Shown: positions 44,322 to 53,514 of the stretch, in pieces
Numbering within the stretch: the stretch's first letter is position 1
Layout of the letters: every line of letters begins with the position of its first letter
Origin: Flavobacteriaceae bacterium PS02334
GTDB lineage: Bacteria > Bacteroidota > Bacteroidia > Flavobacteriales > Flavobacteriaceae
DNA length: 64,000 nt
Direction: 5' to 3'
NCBI GenBank assembly: GCA_029959295.1
Contig: JASCOH010000005.1
Location: forward strand, 124,001-188,000
Program-made: the position numbers and the translations under genes
Notes under the pieces: generated by a model
Told to the model about the DNA's origin: nothing
What the model saw: only the letters and a program-made list of their open reading frames with translations
Databases searched by the model: none

Positions 44322-44610
44322 AAAAGAAAATAGGCAAGAGGCAAGAGGCAAGAGCTTGGAGAAAAGAAGCAAGAAGCAAGAAGCAAGAAACAAGATATTT
44401 ATGCTTTTTGCCTCTTGCCTCTTGCCTCTTGCCTCTCTTAATGCACAATGCGCAATGTGCCGTGCGGCTTTAGAAACAGAAGAAGGCGGTGTAAAAGGCG
44501 AAGCTGTCAATGACGGAATCCTTTACCTGATGGTGATTCCTTATCTTTTAGTTGGAATTTTAGGCTTTGCGATTTACAGAATGTATTTCAAGAAAAAGAA
44601 GGCGCAATAA
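44311..44610 (+). CDS. Small CxxC membrane protein with repeat-encoded signal peptide
   Basis: Up to 99 residues. Two starts are possible: ATG 44311, overlapping the DUF420 gene, or ATG 44401, giving 69 residues. With the later start the protein begins MLFASCLLPLASLNAQ, a short signal peptide made almost wholly from a 7-bp DNA repeat. The mature part CAMCRAALETEEGG has a CxxC pair at its N-terminus. A single span (ILYLMVIPYLLVGILGFAIY) follows, with a basic end. It is conserved next to DUF420 in relatives, from memory. A redox, heme or copper role in oxidase assembly is likely but unproven. Confidence 0.7.
   Translation: MYIRKENRQEARGKSLEKRSKKQEARNKIFMLFASCLLPLASLNAQCAMCRAALETEEGGVKGEAVNDGILYLMVIPYLLVGILGFAIYRMYFKKKKAQ
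44332..44435. repeat. Heptamer repeat with 23-bp perfect inverted arms inside a gene
   Basis: Left part: three GGCAAGA units (44333-44353), then degenerate GAAGCAA/GAAACAA units (about 44364-44395). Right part: four exact TTGCCTC units (44408-44435). Bases 44332-44354 and 44412-44434 are perfect reverse complements over 23 positions, so a long hairpin can form. It overlaps the 5' end of the small CxxC gene. Confidence 0.9.
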
Positions 44611-46005
44611 TTATTTCAGTCCGTCGATGCTGACGTCAACTTTTCCGTTTATTCCGATAAAAGCGATAATGGCTTTGTTGGTCAATTGTATTTTCTTGAA
44701 CTGAATATCTTCAATTGTTCCATTTACAAAAACACCTGGCATCGGAGAAAAATTCTTCATGTAAGTCATCATGTTTTTCTTTCCTTCATCTAAATTTGGC
44801 TGGATGGAATAACGGCAGGCTTCCTGCATTTTTCTTAAAACCAATCCCGAAGCGAGCCAGTTTGCGGTTTTAATGAGTCTGCTTTTTGTATCTAAGACAT
44901 AATCTAATTGATCGAAATAGATTTCTTTCGTAGCTTCATTATATTGAGGAAATCCAGAAAGATAAATCGTTCCGTTAAGGCTTCCTAATAAGTCGAGGGC
45001 AATAATCATCTTGTTGTTTTTCTGCCAAATAGCTACATTTTGAACCTTTACTTTTTTGCTTCCTGAACCAAATTCTTGTCCTTGGAAATTCTTAGTCATA
45101 ATTTTTGAAGCGTCTTGATACGTGGAAACAGCGGCGATATTTGCAGTCACTTTTTCAGGCATTTTATTGACAGGTTTCAAGGCAATTTTATCTTTGTCGA
45201 ATTTGTTCTGCGGTTGGTGCCCGACAACGGTTTCCATGTTGCATTTCAGTCCCATTTCAAGGCTGATTTGGTTTTTTTGAAGTTTTGCTTCTGTAGAATA
45301 AAGCTCAATAGGAACAATTCGCAACCAAGAATCATAAGTTTCGCTCATTTGAAAAGGCGTGCAGATTTTATCCAAAGCATCTAAAACATTTGGCTTGAAA
45401 TCCATCGATTTTTTAATAGATTCATCCAAAGTATTTTCGATTTTCGATTTGAAAAGACGGACAGCTGGATTTATCAAATAAGTAATCATGACTTCTTTTC
45501 CGGCAATTTTAATCGTAGGGCTTTCGTTCCATTCTAATGATTTTATGGCGGTGTTGGTTTTCATTTTCCAATTCGTAAGTCCGACATCACTCAATAAAGT
45601 CAGTACGCCATTCATATTTATTTCACGCGTGTCATAAAGTTTTATGCCTAATTTATTGATTCCATATCTATAATTTACCGTGATTTTTAGCGGAAGAACT
45701 GTCTTTATTTTGCCGTTTTCTTCGGATATTTTTATCGGAGCCAATTTCCAAACCTTCATCTGGATATCATCATCTTCGATATCTTTATCTTCATAAATCA
45801 CTCCATTTAGATATTTATTGGTTTGATTTTCAATATCCTGAAGCTTTATCTTTATCGGAAGACTGATAAAAGAAGTTGTGTTTTCATAAACCAATGGCGA
45901 GGCATCATCTGGTTCAGGTTTCAAAGCGGCAATCTGATTTGTAGTAGAACAGCCAGCCAGCAAAAGCAAGAAAATTGAAGAGATGAAAACAGCAAGTTTA
46001 TTCAT
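44611..46005 (-). CDS. DUF4403 family lipoprotein
   Basis: A 464-residue protein with a lipoprotein signal (SSIFLLLLAGC, Cys at residue 19). The body matches DUF4403: TSFISLPIKIKLQDIENQTNKYLNG near the start, KTVLPLKITVNYRYGI, and the final QLTNKAIIAFIGINGKVDVSIDG. This fold resembles the lipid-tunnel BPI/TULIP type according to general knowledge, which would suit transport of lipids or other hydrophobic matter in the envelope. No partner gene is close. It is convergent with the cytochrome oxidase assembly genes, with no bases between the two stops. Confidence 0.85.
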   Translation of the reverse strand: MNKLAVFISSIFLLLLAGCSTTNQIAALKPEPDDASPLVYENTTSFISLPIKIKLQDIENQTNKYLNGVIYEDKDIEDDDIQMKVWKLAPIKISEENGKIKTVLPLKITVNYRYGINKLGIKLYDTREINMNGVLTLLSDVGLTNWKMKTNTAIKSLEWNESPTIKIAGKEVMITYLINPAVRLFKSKIENTLDESIKKSMDFKPNVLDALDKICTPFQMSETYDSWLRIVPIELYSTEAKLQKNQISLEMGLKCNMETVVGHQPQNKFDKDKIALKPVNKMPEKVTANIAAVSTYQDASKIMTKNFQGQEFGSGSKKVKVQNVAIWQKNNKMIIALDLLGSLNGTIYLSGFPQYNEATKEIYFDQLDYVLDTKSRLIKTANWLASGLVLRKMQEACRYSIQPNLDEGKKNMMTYMKNFSPMPGVFVNGTIEDIQFKKIQLTNKAIIAFIGINGKVDVSIDGLK

Positions 46006-46103
46006 GAGATTTGACGATTTAATTTCGGAGTAAATGTAATTTTATTTTTAATATCTTTAGAAAAAAATCTGTTGTAACGATTTGCAGTTTTGTGCGTCTA
46101 ATC

Positions 46104-46134
46104 TTTTATTAACTCACTAAAAAAACTAAATTTG
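46104..46134 (+). promoter_or_regulatory. Promoter of the tolC-adaptor-tsaB unit
   Basis: TTTT at 46104-46107, 19 bases, TAAATTTG at 46127-46134, giving a leader of about 30 bases before the ATG at 46173. Confidence 0.6.
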
Positions 46135-46172
46135 TAATATCGTTAATTGCACTTTTTTGTACGTAATTATAT

Positions 46173-47615
46173 ATGAAAAAAAAAATAGTAAGTAGAGCAT
46201 TCTTTATTTTCGTATTCTTCGTGAGTATAGTGGCAAATGCTCAAATAAGAAGATGGACGTTGCAAGAATGTGTTGAATACGCACTTCAAAATAATATTTC
46301 GATCAAACAGTCTGATTTAGATAATCAGATTTCAGAAATTGATAAGAAAGACGCTTTTGGAAACTTTTTGCCTTCTATAAATGGAAGTGCTTCGCATTCG
46401 TGGAATATTGGTTTAAATCAGAATATTACTACCGGTTTGCTTGAAAATCAGACAGTGCAATTTACTTCTGTCGGACTGAATGCGGGAATTGATATTTACA
46501 AAGGACTTCAAAATGTAAATCGATTAAAAAGGTCGAGACTTTCAATGATAGCTTCACAATATCAGCTAACGAAGATGAAAGACGATGTTTCGCTGAATGT
46601 AGCCAACGCCTTTTTGCAAATACTTTTCAATAAAGAAAATCTAAAAGTTCAAAAAGAGCAATTAAAAAATAATGAAAAACAAATTGAGCGAACTACAGAA
46701 CTTGTAAATGCGGGTTCTTTGCCGCGCGGTGATTTGCTAGATATGAAAGCAACTGTTGCGAGCAGTCAGCAAGCGGTTATTATAGCTGAAAACACATTGC
46801 TTATTTCAAAATTGAGCCTGACTCAACTCTTGCAATTTGAAGATTTTCAGAACTTTGATATTGCAGATAATGATTATGAAGTTAAAGAAAGTGAAACAAT
46901 GCTTCAAACTCCTTATCAAATATTTGAAAAAGCCAAAGAGACTAGGGTAGAATTGAAGCTGGCCAAAGCGAATCTTGATATTGCAGAAAAAGATGTAGCT
47001 ATTTCTAGAGGTGCATATCAGCCAACTTTACAAGGATTTTATAGCTTTAGCAGTAGAGCTGCATATTCTGATAGAGTCGTTGGCGCGGTTGAAAATACTA
47101 CAAATCCAACTTCGCCAATTGGTTTTGTACAAGGAACAAATCAGGTTGTCGTACAGCAAAATTATTCTCCAGTTTTAGGTGGTCCAGCTCCGATTTTTGA
47201 TCAATTTAGCGATAATAAAGGACATTCTTTTGGTGTTCAATTGAGCATTCCAATACTAAACGGATTTTCTGCGAGAAATAATGTAGAGCGTTCAAAAGTT
47301 GCTTTAGAGCGTTCAAAGATTGCTTTTAGTCAGCAAGAATTAGACTTGGAAAGAAATGTTTATACTGCTTTTACAGATGCAAAAGGCGCTTTGAAATCGT
47401 ATGAGTCTGCTTTGGTGGCTGTTGAAGCAAGAACTGAAGCTTATAATTATGCTAAAGAAAAATTTGATGTTGGCTTAATGAATGCTTTTGATTTGAATCA
47501 GGCACAAACACTTTTTGTAAACGCACAGTCAGAGGTTTTAAGAACAAAATTTGATTATATTTTTAGAGTAAAAGTGCTAGAATTTTACTTCGGAATTCCA
47601 ATTACCCAAAAATAA
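46173..47615 (+). CDS. TolC-family outer-membrane efflux protein
   Basis: A 480-residue protein with a signal peptide ending VANAQ. It has the two-fold repeat of long coiled helices and short barrel strands seen in TolC: WTLQECVEYALQNNISIKQSDLDNQI at the start, and in the second half FEKAKETRVELKLAKANLDIAEKDVAI followed by VQLSIPILNGFSARNNVERSKV. Together with the adaptor 5 bp downstream it forms two-thirds of a tripartite export system. No inner-membrane pump is encoded next to them. Confidence 0.93.
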   Translation: MKKKIVSRAFFIFVFFVSIVANAQIRRWTLQECVEYALQNNISIKQSDLDNQISEIDKKDAFGNFLPSINGSASHSWNIGLNQNITTGLLENQTVQFTSVGLNAGIDIYKGLQNVNRLKRSRLSMIASQYQLTKMKDDVSLNVANAFLQILFNKENLKVQKEQLKNNEKQIERTTELVNAGSLPRGDLLDMKATVASSQQAVIIAENTLLISKLSLTQLLQFEDFQNFDIADNDYEVKESETMLQTPYQIFEKAKETRVELKLAKANLDIAEKDVAISRGAYQPTLQGFYSFSSRAAYSDRVVGAVENTTNPTSPIGFVQGTNQVVVQQNYSPVLGGPAPIFDQFSDNKGHSFGVQLSIPILNGFSARNNVERSKVALERSKIAFSQQELDLERNVYTAFTDAKGALKSYESALVAVEARTEAYNYAKEKFDVGLMNAFDLNQAQTLFVNAQSEVLRTKFDYIFRVKVLEFYFGIPITQK

Positions 47616-47620
47616 TTTAC

Positions 47621-48928
47621 ATGAAAAAGAAAACAGTTTATATTTTATTAGGTTGCGTGGTTGTAATTATTGTACTTCTTTTAGTGCTTTCAAAATCTGG
47701 GGCAATTGGAAATAATAATAAAGGAAAAGAAGTAGAAATTGCCAAGGTGGCACAAACGACAATTATCGAAACGGTTTCTGCGACTGGAAAAATTCAGCCA
47801 GAAATTGAAGTAAAAATATCTTCGGAAGTTTCTGGAGAAATTATTGAATTGCCTGTAAAAGAAGGACAAGTTGTGAAAAAAGGAGATTTGCTTGTTCGTA
47901 TAAATCCAGATTTATATACATCGGGATTGAATAGATCTGTAGCAAGTTTATCTGGATCTAAAGCAGGTTTGAGTCAAGCGGATGCTCAATTTAAAGAAGC
48001 AAAAGCAAATTATGACAGAAACAAAACTTTGTTTGACAAGGGAATTATTTCAAAATCAGATTGGGATAAAGCGGTGTCAACTTATGCGGTAGCGCAGGCA
48101 ACAAAACAATCGGCTTATTACAACGTACAATCTGCAGCAGCAACAGTTAATGAAGCACAAGATAACTTAGGAAGAACTACGATTTATGCGCCAGCTGACG
48201 GCACGATTTCTTCATTAGGAGTAGAGCTTGGAGAGAGAGTTTTGGGAACGCAGCAAATGACAGGAACAGAATTGCTTCGTGTTGCTAATCTTAATAATAT
48301 GGAAGTTGAAGTTGATGTAAATGAAAATGATATCGTTAAAATCAGCGTTGGAGATTCTGCAAAAGTAGAAGTTGATGCTTATTTGAAAAAAGAATTTAAG
48401 GGAATTGTAACTAGTATTTCAAATTCAGCAAGTGCAGATTTGACGGCTGATCAAGTAACAAATTTTAAAGTAAAAGTTAGAATTTTAAAAGAATCTTACG
48501 CAGATTTATTAGAAGAAAAACCAGAAAGCTATTCTCCATTCCGTCCGGGAATGACGGCTACAGTTGATATAATTACGAAGAGAAAAGAAAATGTTTTAGC
48601 GGTGCCAATCAGTGCCGTTGTTGTAAAATCAGATACTTCTTCAACCGCCAAACCAGCGGTTGCTGTTGCTGAAGGACAAGGGAATCAAGCTCCAAAATCG
48701 GATAAGAAATTCGAATGCGTTTATGTAAAAGTAGGCGACAAGGCAAAAATCAGAGTCATCAAAACCGGAATCCAAGACGACACAAATATTGAAGCTGTTT
48801 CTGGATTAAAACCTGACGATGTTGTTATTGTCGGGCCGTATTCGGTTGTTACAAAAGATTTGAATTCAGGCGATTTAGTTACGGTTAAATCAGATGAGCA
48901 AGCTAAAAATGCAAAGCCTAAAAAATAA
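47621..48928 (+). CDS. Periplasmic adaptor (HlyD/MacA-like) of an efflux system
   Basis: A 435-residue protein with one N-terminal span (VYILLGCVVVIIVLLLVL). Then come a barrel-sandwich lipoyl half (ISSEVSGEIIELPVKEGQVV and KKGDLLVRINPD), a helical hairpin, the second half ATVNEAQDNLGRTTIYAPADGTISSLGVELGERV, and a beta-barrel domain (FRPGMTATVDIITKR). The MacA-like features suggest an ABC-type (MacB) partner, but no such gene is here. The last base of its stop is the first base of tsaB. Confidence 0.92.
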   Translation: MKKKTVYILLGCVVVIIVLLLVLSKSGAIGNNNKGKEVEIAKVAQTTIIETVSATGKIQPEIEVKISSEVSGEIIELPVKEGQVVKKGDLLVRINPDLYTSGLNRSVASLSGSKAGLSQADAQFKEAKANYDRNKTLFDKGIISKSDWDKAVSTYAVAQATKQSAYYNVQSAAATVNEAQDNLGRTTIYAPADGTISSLGVELGERVLGTQQMTGTELLRVANLNNMEVEVDVNENDIVKISVGDSAKVEVDAYLKKEFKGIVTSISNSASADLTADQVTNFKVKVRILKESYADLLEEKPESYSPFRPGMTATVDIITKRKENVLAVPISAVVVKSDTSSTAKPAVAVAEGQGNQAPKSDKKFECVYVKVGDKAKIRVIKTGIQDDTNIEAVSGLKPDDVVIVGPYSVVTKDLNSGDLVTVKSDEQAKNAKPKK

Positions 48929-49602
48929 TGGCATATATTCTTAATATTGAAACGGCAACTAAAAACTGTTCGGTAAGCATTGCAAAAGAGGGGGAAACTC
49001 TCTTTTGCAAAGAAATTGCTGAGCAGGGTTATTCTCATGCTGAAAAACTACATCTTTTTATAGAAGAAGCGTTAAAAGACTTAAATTTAAATTTTTCTAA
49101 TTTAGATGCGATTGCTGTAAGCCAAGGCCCAGGTTCTTATACTGGATTGAGAATTGGAGTTTCAGCTGCCAAAGGATTATGCTACGCATTAGATATTCCG
49201 TTGATTGCTGTGGATACTTTAGAAGTTTTAGCTTCAAAATTAAGTATTTCAGAAGGCATAGCTATTCCAATGATTGATGCTAGAAGGATGGAAGTTTATA
49301 GTGCTATTTTTGATTCAAAAGGTCAAAAAACAAGAAATACTGAAGCGCAAATCATTAATGAATATTCTTTTCAGGACATTGACCAAAAAATAAATCTGAT
49401 TGGCGACGGAGCAATGAAATTTAAAGATATTTTGACTTCGGATAAATTCATATTTCATTCAGAAATTGTATATCCTTCGGCAAAAGAAATGAGCAAGCTT
49501 TCATTTGAAAAGCACAAAAAAAGCGACACTGTTGATGTCGCTTATTTTGAACCTTTTTATTTGAAAGATTTTATGATTCTAAATGAAAAGTTACAAAGTT
49601 GA
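48928..49602 (+). CDS. tsaB: tRNA threonylcarbamoyladenosine synthesis protein TsaB
   Basis: A 224-residue protein of the ASKHA fold. ILNIETATKNCSVSIAKEGE is the N-terminal phosphate-loop region and AVSQGPGSYTGLRIGVSAAKGL the hallmark motif. TsaB is the scaffold partner of TsaD in making t6A37 on ANN-decoding tRNAs. It overlaps the adaptor stop by one base (ATAATG-type coupling). The 3' end overlaps the convergent secreted protein by 12 bp. Confidence 0.95.
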   Translation: MAYILNIETATKNCSVSIAKEGETLFCKEIAEQGYSHAEKLHLFIEEALKDLNLNFSNLDAIAVSQGPGSYTGLRIGVSAAKGLCYALDIPLIAVDTLEVLASKLSISEGIAIPMIDARRMEVYSAIFDSKGQKTRNTEAQIINEYSFQDIDQKINLIGDGAMKFKDILTSDKFIFHSEIVYPSAKEMSKLSFEKHKKSDTVDVAYFEPFYLKDFMILNEKLQS

Positions 49603-50280
49603 AATAAATTCAGTTGCTTTTATGATGTCATTTTCGTCACTGAAAGAAATATCATTATCTTTTAAATAAGTAGTAATGGCTTCTTTTTTGTCTTCAAATA
49701 ATGCAATAAATTTCTTTTTGTTTTTTGGGAATTCAACAATCTGCTTATTTTTTAACTGAAGATAAAATTCATCTTTTGCTCTTACCAATTTAGCAGGAGA
49801 ACTCATTGTATAACTGTTTTCAGCTTCTTTCCCTTTTACAAAGTTTACTTTTTCTTTTTTGAAAAGACTAACTTCATTTTTGCTGAATTTTTCAATTAAA
49901 TAGCCATGAACTTCAGCTCCCTTAGTATCTTTATAATCCACTAGTCTGAATTTATGGCCTCCATTTTTAAGATCAATTGTGCTGTATTGTGTATTTTTTG
50001 GTAAAGTATAATGTTTATTATTGCCTTCGTTATTATCTACTTCAATTTCATCAGCTTCTGCATTATATCTCACCAAAACAGGATTTTGAACTCCTGCGAT
50101 TGAAGCCATTGCAAATTTATCATTTATATAAGGACTTCCTGTTGCTTTCTCGTACTTGTTTTCTAAACGATTGTTTCTAATCAAGTCAACATTTGTTCTG
50201 CTAAACATGTCAATCGTGTTTTGTCCTGAAGCGGAAAAAATCATAAAACTGCATAGGGCAGAAAAGAAAATTTTTTTCAT
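49591..50280 (-). CDS. Secreted protein of unknown function
   Basis: A 229-residue protein with signal peptide MKKIFFSALCSFMIFSASGQ. The mature part (TIDMFSRTNVDLIRNNRLEN, GSPYINDKFAMASIAGVQNP, and later YSTIDLKNGGHKFRLVDYKD) has beta-rich character with an acidic EIEVDNNEGNNKH turn and a helical end. No domain is recognised. Similar small secreted proteins are common in flavobacteria. The mechanosensitive channel gene is upstream on the same strand with 28 bp between, so co-transcription is possible. Confidence 0.65.
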   Translation of the reverse strand: MKKIFFSALCSFMIFSASGQNTIDMFSRTNVDLIRNNRLENKYEKATGSPYINDKFAMASIAGVQNPVLVRYNAEADEIEVDNNEGNNKHYTLPKNTQYSTIDLKNGGHKFRLVDYKDTKGAEVHGYLIEKFSKNEVSLFKKEKVNFVKGKEAENSYTMSSPAKLVRAKDEFYLQLKNKQIVEFPKNKKKFIALFEDKKEAITTYLKDNDISFSDENDIIKATEFISTL

Positions 50281-50308
50281 TGTTTTAGTTTATAGTTTTT
50301 GTTAATAA

Positions 50309-51118
50309 TTATGTATTCACCCTCGCAAAAGGGTTTTTTTCTAGTTTTTCTAATTCTCTGAGGCTGAATTCTAAAATATCAGAACTCATGCTGCCAAAGT
50401 TCTCGTTTTTTGACCAAGGTCTTACTACCAAATTTATGCCAGTATCGGTTAATTCGTTAATTATTATTGCCGGAGCCGGATTTCTTAACACTTGCGGATG
50501 GCTTTTCATGATTTCCATAAGCTTTTCTTTCACGGTCTTGATGTCAGTGTCGTAATTAATCTTAACGACGATATCAGCTCTTCTAGTATTATTTTGCGAG
50601 AAATTTTTTATCTTATTATTCGATAATATTCCATTTGGTATGTAAACTGTCTGATTTGAAGCAGTCAATAATTTAGTTGTGAAAATTTGAATCTCAAGAA
50701 CTTTTGCTGTTTCACCTTGCGCTTCGATCGTATCGCCAACCTTAAAAGGCTTAAAAAGTATAATCAAAACACCTCCGGCAAAATTAGACAGAGAACCTTG
50801 AAGCGAAAGTCCGATAGCCAAACCTGCAGCTCCTAAAATGGCTACAAACGAAGAAGTTTCCACACCTAATTGCGATATGAAAATCACAAAAAGCAATACT
50901 CTCAAAACCCATATTAAGATATTAGCTAAAAAAGTAGTCAAAGTCGGTTCAAGATTTCTCTTCACCATAATTCTTTGAGCCACTCTATTCAGCAATCCGA
51001 TCAGCCATAATCCCACAAAAAGAATTACAAACGCGGAAATTAATTTTGGAGAATAATCAACTATTCCGGTAATGAGCCGGTCAGTATAAAACGATATTTT
51101 GTCAGTGTCAACAGTCAT
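50309..51118 (-). CDS. Small-conductance mechanosensitive channel (MscS family)
   Basis: A 269-residue channel that releases solutes on osmotic downshift. Three N-terminal spans are seen; the pore helix and following region AAGLAIGLSLQGSLSNFAGGV then LFKPFKVGDTIEAQGETAKV are nearly diagnostic. The vestibule domain continues with TKLLTASNQTVYIPNGILSNN. The Gly/Ala packing of the pore helix is intact. Preceded by about 150 bp of noncoding AT-rich DNA. Confidence 0.95.
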   Translation of the reverse strand: MTVDTDKISFYTDRLITGIVDYSPKLISAFVILFVGLWLIGLLNRVAQRIMVKRNLEPTLTTFLANILIWVLRVLLFVIFISQLGVETSSFVAILGAAGLAIGLSLQGSLSNFAGGVLIILFKPFKVGDTIEAQGETAKVLEIQIFTTKLLTASNQTVYIPNGILSNNKIKNFSQNNTRRADIVVKINYDTDIKTVKEKLMEIMKSHPQVLRNPAPAIIINELTDTGINLVVRPWSKNENFGSMSSDILEFSLRELEKLEKNPFARVNT

Positions 51119-51268
51119 GGTTCAATTCAAAATTCTTTTTTCAGAATTCGCCAAAACTAATAATTTTAAAACAGAGTTTTTTATAATTAACTAATAATTT
51201 TAAAAGTTTTAAGCATTTAGGCGAAGAGAAAATTAGTAATTGCTTATTTGACATATTTTAGATTTTTT

Positions 51269-53296
51269 TCAGAATTTTAATTTTTCTAAAACACTACTTA
51301 ATTTAGTATCAGGCAAGTCACAAGTTTTGTTTTGGCAGATATAAAATAAATCTTTTCCAGGAATGTATCTGTCTTTTAAAAATGGCAAAAATGAATCTTT
51401 TCTGCTTCCGGCAAATAGTATGTTAGGCAAATAATGTTTTTGAATTTCAAGACTGTTTTCAAGAGCATTTTCGCCACAAATTGCCAATTCTCTATTTTGG
51501 TCTGAAAAATTCAAAAATACATTGAGCCAATTCGCAAACGCTGACGGATAATCAATATTTGGCAAAACCTGTGATAGCATTTTTTGAGCAATTTTTTCAT
51601 AATACGAATTTTCAAAATAAATATGCAATTTGAATAAATTTCCAGCCATGACAGAATTTGAAGCAGAAATTACATTGTCCTCAATTTCATAATGTTTTGT
51701 AATTAAAGGTTCGTCTTTATTGGAAGTAAAAGCAAAAAAGTGATTGTTTTTATCATAGAAATTATCAAAACAGTAATCGGCCAGTTGCTTTGAATAATTT
51801 AGCCATTTTTCGTCAAGCGTAATTTCATAGAGCGAAATAAAAGCTTCGATTACAAAGCAATAATCTTCTAAATAGCCATTAATTGTCGTTTTTCCATCTT
51901 TATAATTGTGGAGTAAATTGCCTTCTGGTTTCCAAAGATTTTGTAGAATGAAATCAGCATTTTTTAGTGCAATTTCTAAATATTTATTGTTTCCTAAAGC
52001 TTTAAAAGCATCAGCAAACCCTTTTAGCATCAGGGCATTCCAAGAAGTCAGGCATTTGTCGTCAAGTCTTGGCTTGCTTCGCTTTTCTCGTGCTATGTAT
52101 AATGTTATTTCCCAAGATTTTTTCTTTTCGTGTAATTCAAAAAGCTGTAAGTTTTCTTCTTTTGCAATTTTTTCCAAAGATTTATTTTGGATCAAAACGT
52201 AATTTTCTTCTTCCCAGAAACCAAAATCATTGATATTGAAAACTTTGCTGAATAATCCGAAATCGTCTTTCAGTAAATCTTGCAATTCTTCTTTTTTCCA
52301 AACGTAAAATGCACCTTCTTCCAGATGATTTTTCTCGTTCAAGCTGTCAGCGTCATAAGCAGAATAAAATCCGCCAACAGAATTTGTCAATTCAGTTTCT
52401 ACAAAATCTAAAGTTTTTTCAATCACTTCCTTATATAAAGGTTTTTTAGTCAATTTATAAGCATCAGCATACAAAGAAATCAATTGGCCGTTGTCATAAA
52501 GCATTTTTTCAAAGTGCGGCACATGCCATTTCATATCTACAGAATATCTAGAAAAGCCTCCGCCCAAAGTATCGAAAAGTCCGCCATAAGCCATTTTGGT
52601 TAACGTGAGATTTACGAAATCTAATAATTCTCGATCGTTTTTTTGGTAGCCATATCTAAGAAGAAATGCATAGTTGTTCGGCATCATAAATTTCGGAGCT
52701 CTTGCATAACCTCCAAATTCCCAATCAAAACTTTTTTTCCACTTTTCAAGGAAGCCTTCGATTAAACCGAAATCAAAATTATCCTGGCTTTCCGTTTTTG
52801 GAAATAATCTGATGGATTCAATTCCTTGATGAAGTTTTTCGGCGTAGTCAATCATTTTTTCGGAATTTGAAACGTATAATTCTTGCAATTGGTCCAAAGT
52901 TTCCATCCATTCCGCTTTTCTGAAATAAGTACCGCCCCAAACCGGACGTCCATCAGGCAAGCAAACTACATTCATCGGCCAACCGCCACGTCCCGTCATG
53001 ATTTGTACCGCTTTCATGTAAACTGCATCAATATCTGGGCGTTCTTCGCGATCGACTTTTATGCTGATAAAATTCTGGTTCATTACTTCGGCAGCTTCTG
53101 AATCTTCAAAAGTTTCATGCTCCATGACGTGGCACCAATGGCATGCGGAATAGCCAACGCTGACAATAATCAGCTTGTTTTCTTTTTTTGCCAAAGCCAA
53201 AGCTTCCGGATTCCAGGCTTTCCAATGCACAGGATTTTCTGCGTGCTGTAATAAATAAGGACTTGTTTCTTTATGTAATTCGTTTTGTGATTTCAT
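51269..53296 (-). CDS. YyaL/DUF255 thioredoxin-domain protein
   Basis: A 675-residue cytoplasmic protein of the YyaL (spermatogenesis-associated protein 20) family. Residues 1-160 are a thioredoxin-like domain with [21 protein letters not shown] and the active-type site C52-HW-C55 ([15 protein letters not shown]). [13 protein letters not shown] follows. The rest is an alpha/alpha-barrel like that of N-acylglucosamine epimerases and cellobiose epimerases ([34 protein letters not shown]). The reaction is unknown, though the barrel suggests carbohydrate. No signal peptide. Length is normal. Confidence 0.93.
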   Translation of the reverse strand: MKSQNELHKETSPYLLQHAENPVHWKAWNPEALALAKKENKLIIVSVGYSACHWCHVMEHETFEDSEAAEVMNQNFISIKVDREERPDIDAVYMKAVQIMTGRGGWPMNVVCLPDGRPVWGGTYFRKAEWMETLDQLQELYVSNSEKMIDYAEKLHQGIESIRLFPKTESQDNFDFGLIEGFLEKWKKSFDWEFGGYARAPKFMMPNNYAFLLRYGYQKNDRELLDFVNLTLTKMAYGGLFDTLGGGFSRYSVDMKWHVPHFEKMLYDNGQLISLYADAYKLTKKPLYKEVIEKTLDFVETELTNSVGGFYSAYDADSLNEKNHLEEGAFYVWKKEELQDLLKDDFGLFSKVFNINDFGFWEEENYVLIQNKSLEKIAKEENLQLFELHEKKKSWEITLYIAREKRSKPRLDDKCLTSWNALMLKGFADAFKALGNNKYLEIALKNADFILQNLWKPEGNLLHNYKDGKTTINGYLEDYCFVIEAFISLYEITLDEKWLNYSKQLADYCFDNFYDKNNHFFAFTSNKDEPLITKHYEIEDNVISASNSVMAGNLFKLHIYFENSYYEKIAQKMLSQVLPNIDYPSAFANWLNVFLNFSDQNRELAICGENALENSLEIQKHYLPNILFAGSRKDSFLPFLKDRYIPGKDLFYICQNKTCDLPDTKLSSVLEKLKF

Positions 53297-53461
53297 GTCG
53301 TGAGGTTTTTTAGCCCAGATGTGAACGGAAAGCCCGGAATTGAAAAAACTTTTTGTTTCTTTTTTAAAAAAGCGACCAGAGGAAGCTCTTTTTGAAAATT
53401 AGAAACATTAGTTTTTTAATGAGGACTTGCAGTGTCAGCTGGAAATAGCTTCAAAAAATAA

Positions 53462-53486
53462 AAGCGCTCCTGAAATTGGAACGCTT
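53462..53486 (-). terminator. Rho-independent terminator after the Nfu gene
   Basis: On the minus strand: AAGCGTTCC, seven-base loop, GGAGCGCTT, then TTATTTTTTG. One G-T pair in nine. It follows the Nfu stop at 53515 and separates it from the YyaL-type gene. Confidence 0.8.
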
Positions 53487-53514
53487 AAATTTAGTGATTT
53501 TTGAGAGAAGAATG

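Noticed and set aside
44332-44435. CRISPR-like array because of repeated units
   Set aside because: Units are 7 bp, contiguous, in two inverted groups and without unique spacers; no cas gene is present.
44242-44510. Frames on both strands across the heptamer repeat that read as Cys/Leu-rich proteins
   Set aside because: The repeat is open in many frames because of its composition; only the frame continuing into the CxxC protein has domain support.
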